Source of the DNA: Gymnopilus junonius
Taxonomy: Eukaryota > Basidiomycota > Agaricomycetes > Agaricales > Galerinaceae
Length of the DNA stretch: 64,000 nucleotides
Assembly: GCA_015501075.1 (NCBI GenBank)
Contig: JADNYJ010000166.1
Location: 1 to 64,000, forward strand
Reading direction: 5' to 3'
A model generated the notes under the pieces. It was not told where the DNA came from. It saw nothing but the letters and a program-made list of their open reading frames with translations, and made no database searches. The translations under genes were made by a program, and so were the position numbers. This document shows positions 35,269 through 47,292 of the stretch, piece after piece (position 1 is the first letter of the stretch; each line of letters opens with the position of its first letter).

Positions 35269-36189
35269 TACGCTTGCGGGAGTTGGAGAGAGGAAGTCGA
35301 TAGAGAACGAGCGTAGTGGAGCGGTAATCGTGAGGGCTTAAACGAAAATCAGGATGTTCTTATTGAATCACCTTCTTCGGTGCAAAAATAGCTCCGGCAT
35401 CTCGAAAGAACAATGATCATCGATTACATCCATCCGTAAAAAGGTCAAGACTGACAGACGGAATGTTTTTATGTCAGTTGTATTTGGACATAAGCAATCA
35501 GCCACCTTGAGTCTGAAAATCGCAGTAATTCAGATGAATATCAAGTCGATTCATCTAGACAAATTTGTCGCTTATTTATACTGGGTGCATCAGTACATGA
35601 AACATAAAATAAAATATGGCATAACAGACCAGACATTCTTTGGAGAAGGATTGTCGCATTGCATACAACTTGGGTGCGGTATCCACTTGTTGCGTCACTT
35701 TGTCTCCGGGGCTTTATCCATACCGGTGGGGTGCTGTCAGTCTTCAGAGGATCAATGCACATACCATATGCTTAAACCATTATTGTGCTGAGGTCACAGT
35801 TTTCATCATATTCCACGAAGCTGGACAGAATTCATAGACTTTTTTTAAGAGGAATTCAAAGAGGGACGGCGATGCATGTTTGTGGTTGTCACCAAAGAAC
35901 GACTTAGTCTCCGAGTCTCCGAGAAACTCCGGACACGCGAATCCCACGTGATGCACCACAACGGAAGTTGCCGGCATTTCGGCCGACAAACCATCATGGG
36001 TTCCTGGTCAAACATGTAGTCGACCTTCTGCCTTGACAAATATCTTCATGTCAATGATGGTGGGAGTGGCAATAGCATTCGACTACAATTTTCAACAGGA
36101 TGAAGAGTGCACTACAATATTTTTTTCCTTATCTTTTTGTACTCTTCACTATTTATATTATTACATACATCAAGTCTAGGACAATTATT
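35269..36189. other. Upstream region of the lectin gene, no gene recognised
   Basis: Short open frames on both strands without coding pattern. Likely contains the lectin promoter (minus strand). Confidence 0.4.
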
Positions 36190-36725
36190 AAACACTGAGG
36201 CTGGCAGCATAAACAAAGACTTATCGGCCTTTAATTCATGCTGACTTGTACTGAAGTAGGAGGCAATGGCGTGCATGACCCAAAGTACCTTCCTCATCAT
36301 TGTAGCATATGTACACCCATTATCTCCAATTCCGACGATATCTAGCGCGTCCATCTCCAGTCATATCAGCCACAAAATGCTTATGTTCATTCACCCTTTA
36401 GTCCTCGGATTTGTATACCAATGCTTTCTTGCCTGCTTCACTGGTTGGAAAGTGCCGTTTCCATTATTAATGGCGACATAGACACCGTCGTTTCCAAAGC
36501 CTATGATGTCGGCCTATCCATTGTCAGCCACAAACAGGGATGCCGATTGACACACCAGTTTTTAGCGTAGCAAAACTCATTGTTGATAATTTTTATCGCT
36601 GCATTGGAAGTGCCATCACAGTTGTTGAATACTGCATAAGCGCTGTTATCCTTTATTCCCAGAATATCTAGAAGTCCGTCTCCTGGGTCATTTGACACAG
36701 AAATAAGGCAACGTGAACACTGCAT
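36190..36725 (-). pseudogene. PVL-like lectin relic
   Basis: Fragments of the lectin repeats on the minus strand: GDGLLDILGIKDNSAYAVFN, IKIINNEFCYAKNW, HFVADMTGDGRA and LDIVGIGDNGCTYA. They correspond to the last three or four blades, with stops and frame changes between them. It lies about 1 kb upstream of the intact gene on the same strand, so it looks like a decayed tandem copy. Confidence 0.75.
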
Positions 36726-38915
36726 GGTTGTGAAGCCCTCGGTGAAGAAAGCCAGAGAAAGGAGAGAGAATATAAGACGATAAAAACATTACACTTGGCT
36801 TTGCAGAAACAAAAGATTAGGAATGTCCTTCATGCAACCTTGCTGGAGATCTCGACAGTTGCGCGCTGAATAAGCAGCTTTAAAGCGCGCGCGCTATAGC
36901 AGTGTTTTTTCCACCTTTCCTGAACTCTTGGCTAATGCCTGTGAAGGCCAACGGGAGCTGAGCCCATCACTTTTCCATCCGTAAACGCCCCCGCACATCG
37001 CGAGTCTTAATCACCAAGTCGACCTGCTTCAAACAAGTACGAAAATAAAAGATAAGTCGAGAAAGAGGGAACGAGCGAGCAGTGAAAGAGATGAAGGATG
37101 TATTGCAAGACCCTGCGTAGCAGAGAACCGCAGCAGGATGGAACCTTCACTGGCCCTCGTTTCGACTTGGCCTTGCATAGTCTCCTAAGGATGAGGTTAG
37201 GTACAGGGCCTTCCTTCATTGGACGAATCATGAGAGAGAGAAGACTTGATGATTTAAAGATGGCAGGAACCAGGTCTCACGTGCATTATGACTGATCTAA
37301 ATGGACCTCAGCCTGTGAGACACAGCGGTATGAGGCGATGGTAATAATGCGAGCATTTGGCTACGTGGGTACATACACTGGCACCGCAATTTGTAAAGTA
37401 TTTTGGTTGGGTAGAGCAGGCGTTCAAGCCATCCATCAGTGACATGTCGCTTTTGAAGAGTAAATCCGGTCATTCTCTAAGCCCTGTGAGACCGTGTTAA
37501 TTATAAGTGATGAGCGGCGCTAGCAATCACATACCTACCTACCGGAATTATCTTGATTCCAAGTAGCATAAGAGGCTGACATTGTAGCAGGGCTGGGACT
37601 TGGCGGTGTCGCCACTGTTACTGCCACACGCAGTAGCCTCGAGGATAAGGCGCCTCAAGGAGCGGAGCGGCACGCCTTGTATCCATTCCGGGGTAATTGG
37701 AATAGAGCAGGTACCGGAACTCGAAGGAGACTGAAGAGGTCCGCAGAAGGCTGACGGTAATGTGATGAGGAATCATAGGTGGTCACTGATGAGCGGCCTC
37801 TGGAATGTAAGGTAGATGGTAGTAGGCGTCCATTATGATATATTACCGGGGAATGAACCTTGAGACGACTTTTCAGGTTTGCTCGGAGACATCTGTGAAT
37901 TCTGATGCCTCGAAGCCCTTGGAAGCCAACCAGTACTGACTAGATAAGTCTAGCCCACCACCTAGTCACATCGATAGTGAATTGATTAACGGAAGAACAT
38001 CTCCCAAGATAGATAATTAAGCCCGATGACCCTGAGCAGCCATGACCTCATTACCCGGCAGTCCGGGGCATCGCTGACTCGGTGAAATCAAAGACAGGTG
38101 ATAAGCCGTTTGAGAACAAACGAGGCATTTTTGGGATTGAGCTGAGGAGAGCCAAGACCCGAGGATGAGCAAGTCCGCCAGATAGATTACCGTTTCATGC
38201 GTTTACCCGTAACCAATTTGCAAATAGTTAACCGGTGTGGCGTCTCGAAATTTCGAGAAAATGTCATTGACTGGGTGGGAAGACAAGGCGAAAAAGGATC
38301 ATTTAGAATAGGTTTAGATGCCTTTACAATGCCACAAACGCCCACACATGTATGTTATAGTCGCAGCACTGCCAGCCGCAGAGAAGTACGAGTAAGAGGA
38401 CAGGAGTGATGGAGTGATGGACGTGATGAAGAAACACGCGCCGTGCCTCGAGGGAGGTGTCCGAAGTCCGTGAGGACCATTACGTAAATGACTGACATGT
38501 GGTGCTAGTTCGTTTTTACGGGCAACCTCCACTCAGCAACTCACTCCTTTCTTTTCTCAACAGCCTAGGCTTTTCCTCCTCTTTTTTTTGCAGATCTCCA
38601 GGCGATATATACCTCTTCTTGCTGTTGAACTATGGAACAGTGTTGAATCGGACGACCAGCTACGTAAGCCCTGTTTTATCATTTGTTTGGTGCTGTTCTA
38701 CAAAAATTTTACGGCGGCGATGAGCTGGAGCGGTGTGGTGATGCAGTGTGCTGACATTTACACTTTGTTTTTTTCTAGGTTTTTGAATATTCCCTTGCTC
38801 TGCCAGTCTTCATACGACATCTACGACCCTGGAATAATCTCCTTTCACGACTTCCACCCCCACAGTTCTTGCCGATTTTTCGGGATTTGTTTCGGCGTCA
38901 TTTTTGCCACTGAGG
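36726..38915. other. Intergenic with scattered repeats
   Basis: No supported gene over about 2.2 kb apart from copy 2 of dispersed repeat 2. A pyrimidine-rich tract (38,540-38,600) before the Ser-rich gene may be promoter or 5' intron sequence. Confidence 0.4.
37845..37944 (+). repeat. Dispersed repeat 2, copy 2
   Basis: Same word order as 25,800-25,904 (TTACCGGGGAATGA, GCTCGGAGA, TTCTGATGCCTCGAAG, CCAGTACTGACTAGA), same orientation, 12 kb away. Confidence 0.55.
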
Positions 38916-41855
38916 ATGAGCCGCCCCTCTTCGCAGGAACGCTCCTTTTTTGCGAACTATCCCAACAAAGAGCCTTCGCAGCTCCTTTACAGCAGTTATG
39001 GACCTTCAGATTACGCATCCACGTCTACCACCCCATGGGATGAATTTCACCCCAGTCCATTGTCTTCGCCTCCACTCTGTTATGCCAACCACACTTCTTT
39101 ATCGCTCGCGCCACCGCCCTCTGGTTCAGTAGCCCCTTCCAACTCATCAGCGAGGAAAGAATTACCGTCCGCCCGTCCAATCGATGATTTCATCTTCAAT
39201 GATGGTGATGATTTGTTACCCCAGCTTTTCCAGTCGGGGCTCTCCATATATCAAGGCTTCTCTCCTCGTCTCTATCCACTCTCTGACGAGGATTCCATTT
39301 GGACAGGATTCTCTGACAATGGGAAGCCGCACAATATTCGGCAGCCATGCCACCAGACAATGGAAAGTGCTCCGGGACAGGGAGCGTCTATCTTGATGCA
39401 GATGCATCCTGATGATGACGATATCACCACCAGTCCCGAGCGAAGGCCTTATCCCACTTTTTTTGATGATAGGCTATGTCGGTGGTCCGCCAGTCCAGAG
39501 TCAGTTGATACTGATCTAGACGATGAGAGCAGCGTCCTGTCGTTGTCGCTATCGCTGTCTTCTTCAATGTCTTCCTCGTCTTTATCGCCGCCTTTTTCTG
39601 ACTCTTCGGAGTTGAGACAGGCAGATGAGGATGAGGATGAGGATGAGGATGAGGATATTTTGGCAATATCGACTTTGGAGTTGTCGCCGTCGCCGCTGAC
39701 GCCGACCACATTTCCGGCCGCCAGGGGAGGGGAGGATACAGAAGCGGAGCATGAATACGAAAACCGATACCAACATATAGAAGAATACCCATCACATTTG
39801 TACAACAATTCTACGCACATTCAACCTTCTCCGCCTCAACATCAACGACCACTACCAGCATGGGAACCACAACCCACGCAGTCACCTTCACCACGACCAT
39901 TGTCGCCTTCAGACGCATCACCTCCATCTAAATATTTTCGTGAACCCACCACTTTGGATGCTATCCGACTGCCTTCACCGCCACCTGTGTCGTCTCCACA
40001 TAAGCTTGGGCTTGAAGTCGGACGATCTCCGCAATTTCAATATGCAGAGGAAGATGAGGGGCATTTGCCTCTTCCTTTGCTGTCACCAGCACAATCGCCG
40101 CCATTATCCCCACCACCCCCAACAGCTGCGCTCTCAGATGTTGGGGTTGAAGCTGACTACAGCTTAGACGCTTTAGATTTAGGGTTGCACTCGTCTTCCA
40201 CATCGCCATTTGGACTACCTTCATTGCGGCTATCACCACCGTCGTCTTCATCACCACCGTCATCTCCTTCATTGGTACCACAAGAACCAGATTCTACAGA
40301 AGAACCAGGACTGGACAGTCTGGGCCTTGGTCTGCGCTCACCTTCCCTTTCTTCCGCGGAGTTACCACATCTTTTCCCTTCCACCTCTTTTTACGATTTC
40401 GGAGATGGTCCTGCACCCGAATCGCCCTCTCGCCGCCGCTCGACGGATTTACCGCCGCTTTTGGATGATGATAGCGACGGAGAATCTTCTTCTTTCTCTC
40501 CATCGTTGTCCTCTCCAGTATCCGATTACCAAGATCTATATCCCTTCCGCCAACCAGAACGCCGCTCACATTTTCTCTCGCTGCCTGGGAGTGACACTGA
40601 TGATGATCTCATTCCATCCGAGTTGGCATCAAAGAATTACGTGCCTGATCCTACGATCACGGTACCTACGTCCTCGTCGTACTTCTCCCCGTCAGAGAAG
40701 AAGGCGAGAAGTCTGCTCATGTGGGACCCCTCGGAAGGATCGATCGAGTACCCCGCGGAGGGCGGCTTCGGGTTCCGGGGTAGTAATTACCACTACCCGA
40801 CGCCTCCGAGGTCGCCGAGTCCGGATTTGTTGGACCTTGACGCGAAGAAGATTGAGGAGTTGGGCGGTGGTGAGGAAGGAAGGAGGGTGTGGGAAGCGAG
40901 GCAGCGCGCGGTGAGGGAGGAAAGTTTGGGTTATTATGAGTCTGCTTTTGGGTCGGGGTATGGTTCTGGCTCTGGAGGAAGTGAGAGGGAAGGGGGTGAG
41001 AGAAGGACTCTAGGGCGTGAAAGGAGGAGAGAGCTGAGCGCTCTGTTGAGGTTGAAGTTGGGTTTGGGCGATGGGAGTTCGAGTGAGAAGACTAAGAAGG
41101 AGAAGAGAGGAAATGTGGACGACCATGCTGTGGGTGTCAGTGTATCATCCAAGGGAAGATTGCCAGCAAATCGTCGCTGGCGACGCCTGCGATCACAACG
41201 TCAACGGTAATCAGCAATTCGACCTCTGCCCTGGGGGACAGCGACTCTTCCTAAGTCAAGGACAACAACTTCTCCAGGACTGGGTAATGCCACGCCAACT
41301 ACCTTGTCACTGCCGTCATCATCAACCACAACGTCTACGTCACGCTCGTCATCATCTGGCATGAAGCCGAAGATAACAAGTATGGCGCAGCTCGTGGCCA
41401 ACATGGTCTTTCATCGCCAGCAGCATCCACATAGTAATACTACTGGCCATATGCACGACCATTCAAGGCCGAAGAGGACGACGACTCCGACTCGGAGCAG
41501 GACTTGGACTGCGGGTGCTGGTGCTGGAGGTGGTGCCGGAGGCGATCCCTTTAGTTTGAACTCTAGTCTGAGCGCGGCTGAGGTCATTGCAGAAAGTGCC
41601 ATCGCCTACACGTCATTGGCCAAGTCGCAACCGCTGGGGATGTCGAAGACGCCGAGGTCGCCTCTAAGACAAGTCACACTACCAGGAGAACTTCTCGACA
41701 GCGATAACTCTGAGTCGGACTCAGAACATGATGTGGTGGAGGAAAATCGTGATGGAGAAGCGCACACGAACAAAACGCCGACGTCGACGACACTCAGTCC
41801 TTTGTTCCTCTGCGCTTCTCCGTTGAGCTATTCTGATGCTGAATTAGAAGTGTAG
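38916..41855 (+). CDS. Large Ser/Pro-rich low-complexity protein
   Basis: A continuous frame of about 760 codons starts at ATG 38,916 (MSRPSSQERSFFANYPNKEP). It is dominated by Ser/Pro/Asp: a poly-Ser run, then DEDEDEDEDED coded by a GATGAG repeat (39,625-39,657), then many SPPP and PSLSSP motifs. The C-terminal part is charged and helical (LDAKKIEELGGGEEGRRVWE, RERRRELSALLRLKLGLGDG). A further frame (about 41,211-41,855) continues with SMAQLVANMVFHRQQH and ends SYSDAELEV; it is probably joined by a short intron around 41,130-41,210 that I could not fix. Predicted largely disordered, perhaps a regulatory protein. No domain recognised. Confidence 0.6.
39625..39657 (+). repeat. GATGAG microsatellite inside the Ser-rich gene
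   Basis: Tandem GATGAG units encode an Asp-Glu run. Such in-frame hexamers vary in length between strains. Confidence 0.6.
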
Positions 41856-43382
41856 TGGGTGGTGTGAAGGATGGAACAGGCGGGAACGGAAAACAGAAAG
41901 GTTTGTGTTGTATACTCGTCTGACTCCTTCTGATGCTGGTCTTAAACTGCGGCGCTGACTGCGCTCTGTTCTTTAGGTGTGCTGGTTCCGCCTTTTTCTC
42001 TTCCAGATCTCGTTCATGGTCCCGTCGGCGTTATCGTCTCTAATCCTGGCTTATGCGCTGTACCTCATCAAACTGAAGCTTCTATGCCCTATGTCATGCT
42101 TTCATCTTTTCTTATCTCTCAACATCCTTCCAAACCAAACCCATCAAGCTGTATTTCTACTCAACATATCTCGACATCGACACATGGCGCTCCGCATTTA
42201 TTTTCTTTTGGAAATATATTGTATGGCGAGGTCATTGATGTTCCATTTCGCTGTCTTCGCCTTTTGCGATGGTATGGCGGAATTTGGTACTCCTCGGCTC
42301 TCGTTCTTGTTTTTTTTCCTTACTCCTCTTATGGAATTACTTTGCTTTTTCTCTTTCACATCTTCATCCCATACACAAGCTCACTCAGATCTACATCAAC
42401 CAACCCAACCGTCCACTCAAACATGTTTCCTTTCTGCTTTTTGCTCGACCTTCTGCTTGGCATTATCTCATTCGCCTCTGTAGCTATATAAGTCCCCCTT
42501 TTCCCTTCATTTTCTTCTGTTTCTTTTCGGACTCGCTGACCTTTCTCTTCTACGTTTTCGACAAACTAGCTTTTCTCTTCCTCCCAGCATTTTCCTCTTT
42601 TAATGCACATGCATTCCGTCGCCCCTATGCGATATCTGTAACTTGTACCTCTCTTTCTCGCTTCCGTCTGCTTTCGGCCCTTCTGCACTTCCTTACAGGT
42701 CGGCTGTCGCCATATAATTGTCCTCCCTTTTCCGCATCATGCGTTATGTCGCGTTGGAGCGTGCCAGTGTCTATGTCGTGTCGTTGTCATATATCTTTCT
42801 CATCAAAGGACTATTTAATGCGAATTGTTTCTCGGTCGAATCTAATGCAATTTCTTTTCTTTAGTTGACAGCTTGTTATGGTTTCTTTAAAGTATGAGAC
42901 CTAGAAAGGTTGTCTTTTCTTATCGACGAGATTGACCTCTGGCCAGGCGGTGTTTCTGGTTTGAGGCGATGTGAGTAAAAAAATGGGTGTGGCCTTTGAT
43001 TCAATTAACATCGATGCGAACTTGTCGACCATGACAAATGAACCGATTCGTAGTTATTGGAATAACTCAATTTAGAAGCATTTATCAGGCATCTGGGTTC
43101 TGCGCAGCGTATCCCCATTAAATAATAGCCAGGTTCCTCAGAGAAAAGAAAACATGTGACAAAACCGTGACAAACGTTTATTATTGACTGCGCACCATTC
43201 AGACCACAGACGGGTTTCTTTACATACCTTGAGTCTGCTCTACGATACGGAGGTTGGCCTCAGTGAGGGTTTACGGCGTTGAGCTGTTCTTTGGTATGTC
43301 TGCTCCGTTTTCGTTTGCATTCATATCATATCTGATGTACCCCAATTCCAACTTGAAGGTAGTAACAAACCCGTTGTCTTCG
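41856..43382. other. Intergenic, strongly pyrimidine-rich
   Basis: About 42,290-42,870 is dominated by C and T on the plus strand, as in fungal promoters or long 5' leaders. Long open frames here (for example 41,979-42,491) have no ATG in good context and no family pattern, so I do not call a gene. Confidence 0.4.
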
Positions 43383-44614
43383 ATGCCCGGAAACTTTGAA
43401 AGGGAACCCAATTCTCTTCCACTGCTGATCGGGAAAAGGTCTCAAAGACTACACTACCTCGACAATTTACGCGCTTTACTCACTGTTATTCTTATATTCC
43501 ACCATGCCGTGTACCGCATCAGCCCCGCCCAGCAAGACATCCTTGCCATCTTCCATCTCATCAACCGTTCTGCATTATGGGCTTTATTCTTCTTCGTATC
43601 CGGTCGCTCGGCCGGATTGGCTCTCTCAAGATTGTCAGATTATCAATTCTTCCTTTCCAGGGTATGAAAGTGTGTGTTCCGGGTTGCATTTATGCAATGG
43701 GACTGCGTCCTCTTTTGATCAAGGCTTTGTCGTCTCAATGGAAGGTGGTCTTTGGTGGGCCAGGAATGTCGACTCCATTATCAGGACCGGCCGCGTATAT
43801 CCTCATCCTTCTCATTCTGGACTCCCTTCTCCTCTTATTCCGTTGGGCTGAACGAATTCACCCAGAGTTCATCCCCTCTAAATTTCTCAACCGACTGCAA
43901 CCAACTTCCGAGCGGCATTTCACCAATATCGTGGCGTTGGTCTTGACTACCCTCGTTGCATGGCGCTTCATCCATAGCAGCCTCAATCAGCTTGACTTTC
44001 GCATCCTCCATCTACACATCATTGACACAAATGACGAACCAGGAGCTGATGCTCCTCTTTCTTACATTGTCGCCTACCTCTTCGGTCTCAATTTCGACCG
44101 CTTCAAAAAGTACATCATTATGGACCTTCCAGCTGCTTATATCTCCCTGTTCATATCCTTATTCGCCGCCTACGCGACCATGTGGCTCTATCTCTCCATC
44201 ATAATATGGCAATTTCCAGGCTCAAGATTCAGACTTACAACTCACAATTTCCTGTTCGCATTCTGGGACACATACCTATTCTACACGATACCCGTTCCTC
44301 TCATATCCATCTTTTCTGAAGCGTCTTGGGCAACTCGGGATTGGGGAGTGTTAGTGAAGCATACCTATATCCAGTCATATCTCAACATGATACCTGTCCT
44401 GCTGGCACTTCACTGGTTTAAATGGGTGGAAAGCTGGCCTTGGCGGGCCGTCATTGCTGGTTCAATAGGAGTTATGGCGAGTTGGTTGGTCATGCTCTTG
44501 TCTGTAACGCTGCGCAATGGTTTAGTGCGGCTTGTCCGTCGACATGTACGTCGGTCGCCTGTCACCAAGTTACTCGAGTCGACACTGACGTGGCCATCAT
44601 TTTCAGAAAATTAA
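43383..44614 (+). CDS. Acyltransferase 3-like multi-pass membrane protein
   Basis: MPGNFEREPNSLPLLIGKRS leads into RLHYLDNLRALLTVILIFHH, the typical first membrane segment of the acyltransferase 3 family, including an Asp after TyrLeu and a His at the end of the helix. At least eight more hydrophobic helices follow, to LLSVTLRNG and a basic tail. Such proteins transfer acyl groups to sugars or lipids at membranes (family knowledge). The frame changes at about 43,664: one more G in the GGG run would join FLSR to GMKVCVPGCIYAMG. A 60-nt intron starting GTATGA there is an alternative, but would remove apparently coding sequence. Confidence 0.6.
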
Positions 44615-44876
44615 CCGGACCCTGAACGCGTTGCGGAGATGGGCTTAGCAACACTTTTCAAAAGCAAACATTGCTATTGGGCTTGCGAAGCCAATTTCAG
44701 TAAACGGAAGATGCTCTTTCCTGGCGGAATAGTTGCTTTTCATAGCAATGCAAGCACTTGTAAATCGATCTGTTTGTACTGAAATTGTGCGTCGCTAATC
44801 ATAATTGGCTGGCTGTCTTGCTGAACGTGTGTATCTACTGTAATATCTTCCATATACCCCTTTCATACCACATGCC

Positions 44877-46986
44877 TTAATTATTATCTGCAGTGGAAAA
44901 CCCGACATCCACCACAGTCCTAAGGCGCTCACCATATTGAATAGTGAGCCAAATTAGACTATCAAAGAAGGTGAGTTCTTCTGGAAGATACAACGGAAAA
45001 ATTCAAGGACGAGTCACTCACCCGAATCCCGCCAACGCAAAGAGCGCGGCCAAGGTGTTCGTGATGACGACACCAAACGTTTCCACCATGGGGAATATAC
45101 CTGCTATCGCCAGTGCCATTATAACGGAGCGGAAACCACTGCACGGCGTAGTGAGTCAATAATGAGGGATATAAGCAAGGAGGAGAAAATGGGCGCACTT
45201 ATTGGCGGCCATAGCCTCAGCACTCCTGGAATGCATAAGGTCCACAAAGTAGGCAGCAGATGGACTGAGGACGAAATCAACCTAAACAACACGGATGCAC
45301 GGATGTAAATTCCCCCATTATTTAGCACTCGATTGGACCACGGGGACTCACTCCAACCCCATTCATGAACAAGCATACTAAATTCAACACCAGGCCGACT
45401 TTACCAGGGACATACCCTGTCAGAAGCCCTGACCCAAAGACAGAAAGTGGGATGAGAAACACTCCACCCAGAATGGTTGCTCGTAAGCGGTCCTCTGGGT
45501 ACCATTCTCCGCCTCTTTTTTTCCGATAATAAATAACAACTTTGTCTGATAGACGGCCTGCAAGAGGTGAGCCGACTGTTCAAAAGTGAATGGAGGTAAA
45601 GGTGAAATTGTCAAATAAAACAAAGGATAGAAGGGGCGTACCCATGTTGCCAAGCCCGCATGGTAGGAAACAAGCTCCAATAAGCATTTCATTGGTTATT
45701 CCGTATTTGACGCCCTGATGTATACAATAAGTAATCCGTCAAAAAAAAAAAACAATGAGGTTTGAACACACAATTGTGTAAGCCAAAGGAACGAGCAACA
45801 CTGCAACGGCACCTAGTGAGTATCCTGCACAGCGGAGGTTGAAAGTTGTGCAATCATACCGTAATCTGTCAATAAAGTAGCAAAGCCGGCCATAGCCTGA
45901 CGGTAGTCAGCAATCTACCAAGAGATGCAGTGAAATGAAAGAACTTACGACAGCCAATAAATTTGGACTCCTAAGAATCCAAAGGGCTTTCAAAGGATTG
46001 ATAAAGATTGGCCTCCAAGTCGGAAGAGTTGCCGGGTCGACTTTGTCAACACCTCGTTCACCTGGATGATAGGTTTCTGGAAAAAAGAAAAGAACGATAA
46101 AGAAGATTAAAAACCCTGCACCGCCGAGCCATGCTTGCATGAGACGCCAGGAGAAATAATGGGCAGCAAATCCTGGAAGGAAAACAGGTTCAAAGGGTAT
46201 TGAGAGCAATTTCATGGTTTAGAATGTTACCTCCAGCAAATGGAGCAATCGCGGGTCCTAGTAATATCGCCTATAATTGAAGTTCAAGACACCAACAAGG
46301 AAGGCAGAGGACCTGGAGAAGACTCACGGAGAAGAATATTCCAAGAGCTTGTCCACGTTCCTCAAGCTTGTAAATGTCACCAATAACACCAGACCCAACT
46401 GCCAGTCCAGGCGACGCCCCTAATGCTTGGATGAATCTCCAAACCATCAACTCCGGCACGGTCTGGGAAGCCGCAACGCCAAGAGAGCCTGCGAGGAGAA
46501 GCGGTGTTCCAACGAGGTACACAGGTTTTCTGCCATCTGTTGGAGTACTAGTGTAAATGAACACCGTCTATATGGATTAGATGTGAAAATGACATACAGA
46601 ATGTAGAATAGGAAGCTCCTGATAGAGACCCTATGGAGGAAGCGAATACCGACAAACTCACAGCTAAACTGAAATTTGTCAGTCTATAGCGTCGCAAATG
46701 AGTCATAATTTCCGAAGTACCTGATGATCGACGCCGTGGAATCTAAATCTTTGGCAATTTGAGGTATCGAAGGTATAAAGGTTCCAGATACGAAAACTTC
46801 ATTGAGATAACAAATCACTTGAGCTGCACCTGGAACACGTTTATGATCAGACTCACGAGGTAAAAGGCCGGTGGCAGATACAATGGCCAAAATCCACCGT
46901 TTCTGCGCGGGTTTGAAGCGTTTGTATAGGTCCTCGTGTTTCGATGGCTGCAGAAGAGGAGTCTCCTCACTGTCGTTGGGAGTCAT
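44877..46986 (-). CDS. MFS transporter, DHA1-like, copy 2
   Basis: Paralog of copy 1, opposite strand. Starts MTPNDSEETPLLQPSKHEDL then YKRFKPAQKRWILAIVSATG. Shares SGTFIPSIPQIAKDLDST, DGRKPVYLVGTPLLLAGS, WRFIQALGASPGLAVGSGVI with GDIYKLEERG, and FFPETYHPGERGVDKV. The second half is split into small exons ending FRSVIMALAIAGIFPMVETF and VDVGFSTADNN (stop 44,877-44,879). Probably a 12-helix drug or metabolite exporter of the plasma membrane. I saw no frame break, although not every small exon was resolved. Confidence 0.75.
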
Positions 46987-47292
46987 CCTGGGTATGTTCG
47001 CTATAAAATATGGTACGATCCCAAGATAAGAGCCCGTTTAGACCCTGCAAGTAACCGAACTAGTGACAAACCTGGGTGTCAGAACCAGCAAAGCATATGA
47101 CCACACTGCCTTTACGCGATTTGGAATTTTTTCGTTGATCATTTTGATGGCAGCGCCCTTGTTTGCGATCACAGCTTGCTTTAGATAAGATTGTGGCAGT
47201 GCCGATTACCACGGTCCGCGAGTACCGGTCAGGCTCTGCTTGGCTCTATAAGTACGTTCCTCGTTATTCACCAACTCCAAACGAATCCAACG

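Noticed and set aside
39424..39820. Minus-strand Ser/Asp-rich frames within the Ser-rich gene
   Set aside because: Complement of the GATGAG repeat and Ser codons; composition artefact.
41979..42868. Long open frames after the Ser-rich gene as a membrane protein
   Set aside because: They lack a convincing ATG, lie in a C/T-rich tract that gives hydrophobic codons in any frame, and show no family pattern.
43664..43724. 60-nt intron in the acyltransferase-like gene
   Set aside because: GT and AG ends exist, but the segment encodes a peptide that fits the membrane protein (VCVPGCIYAMGLRPLLIK), so a one-base frameshift is preferred. Not fully excluded.
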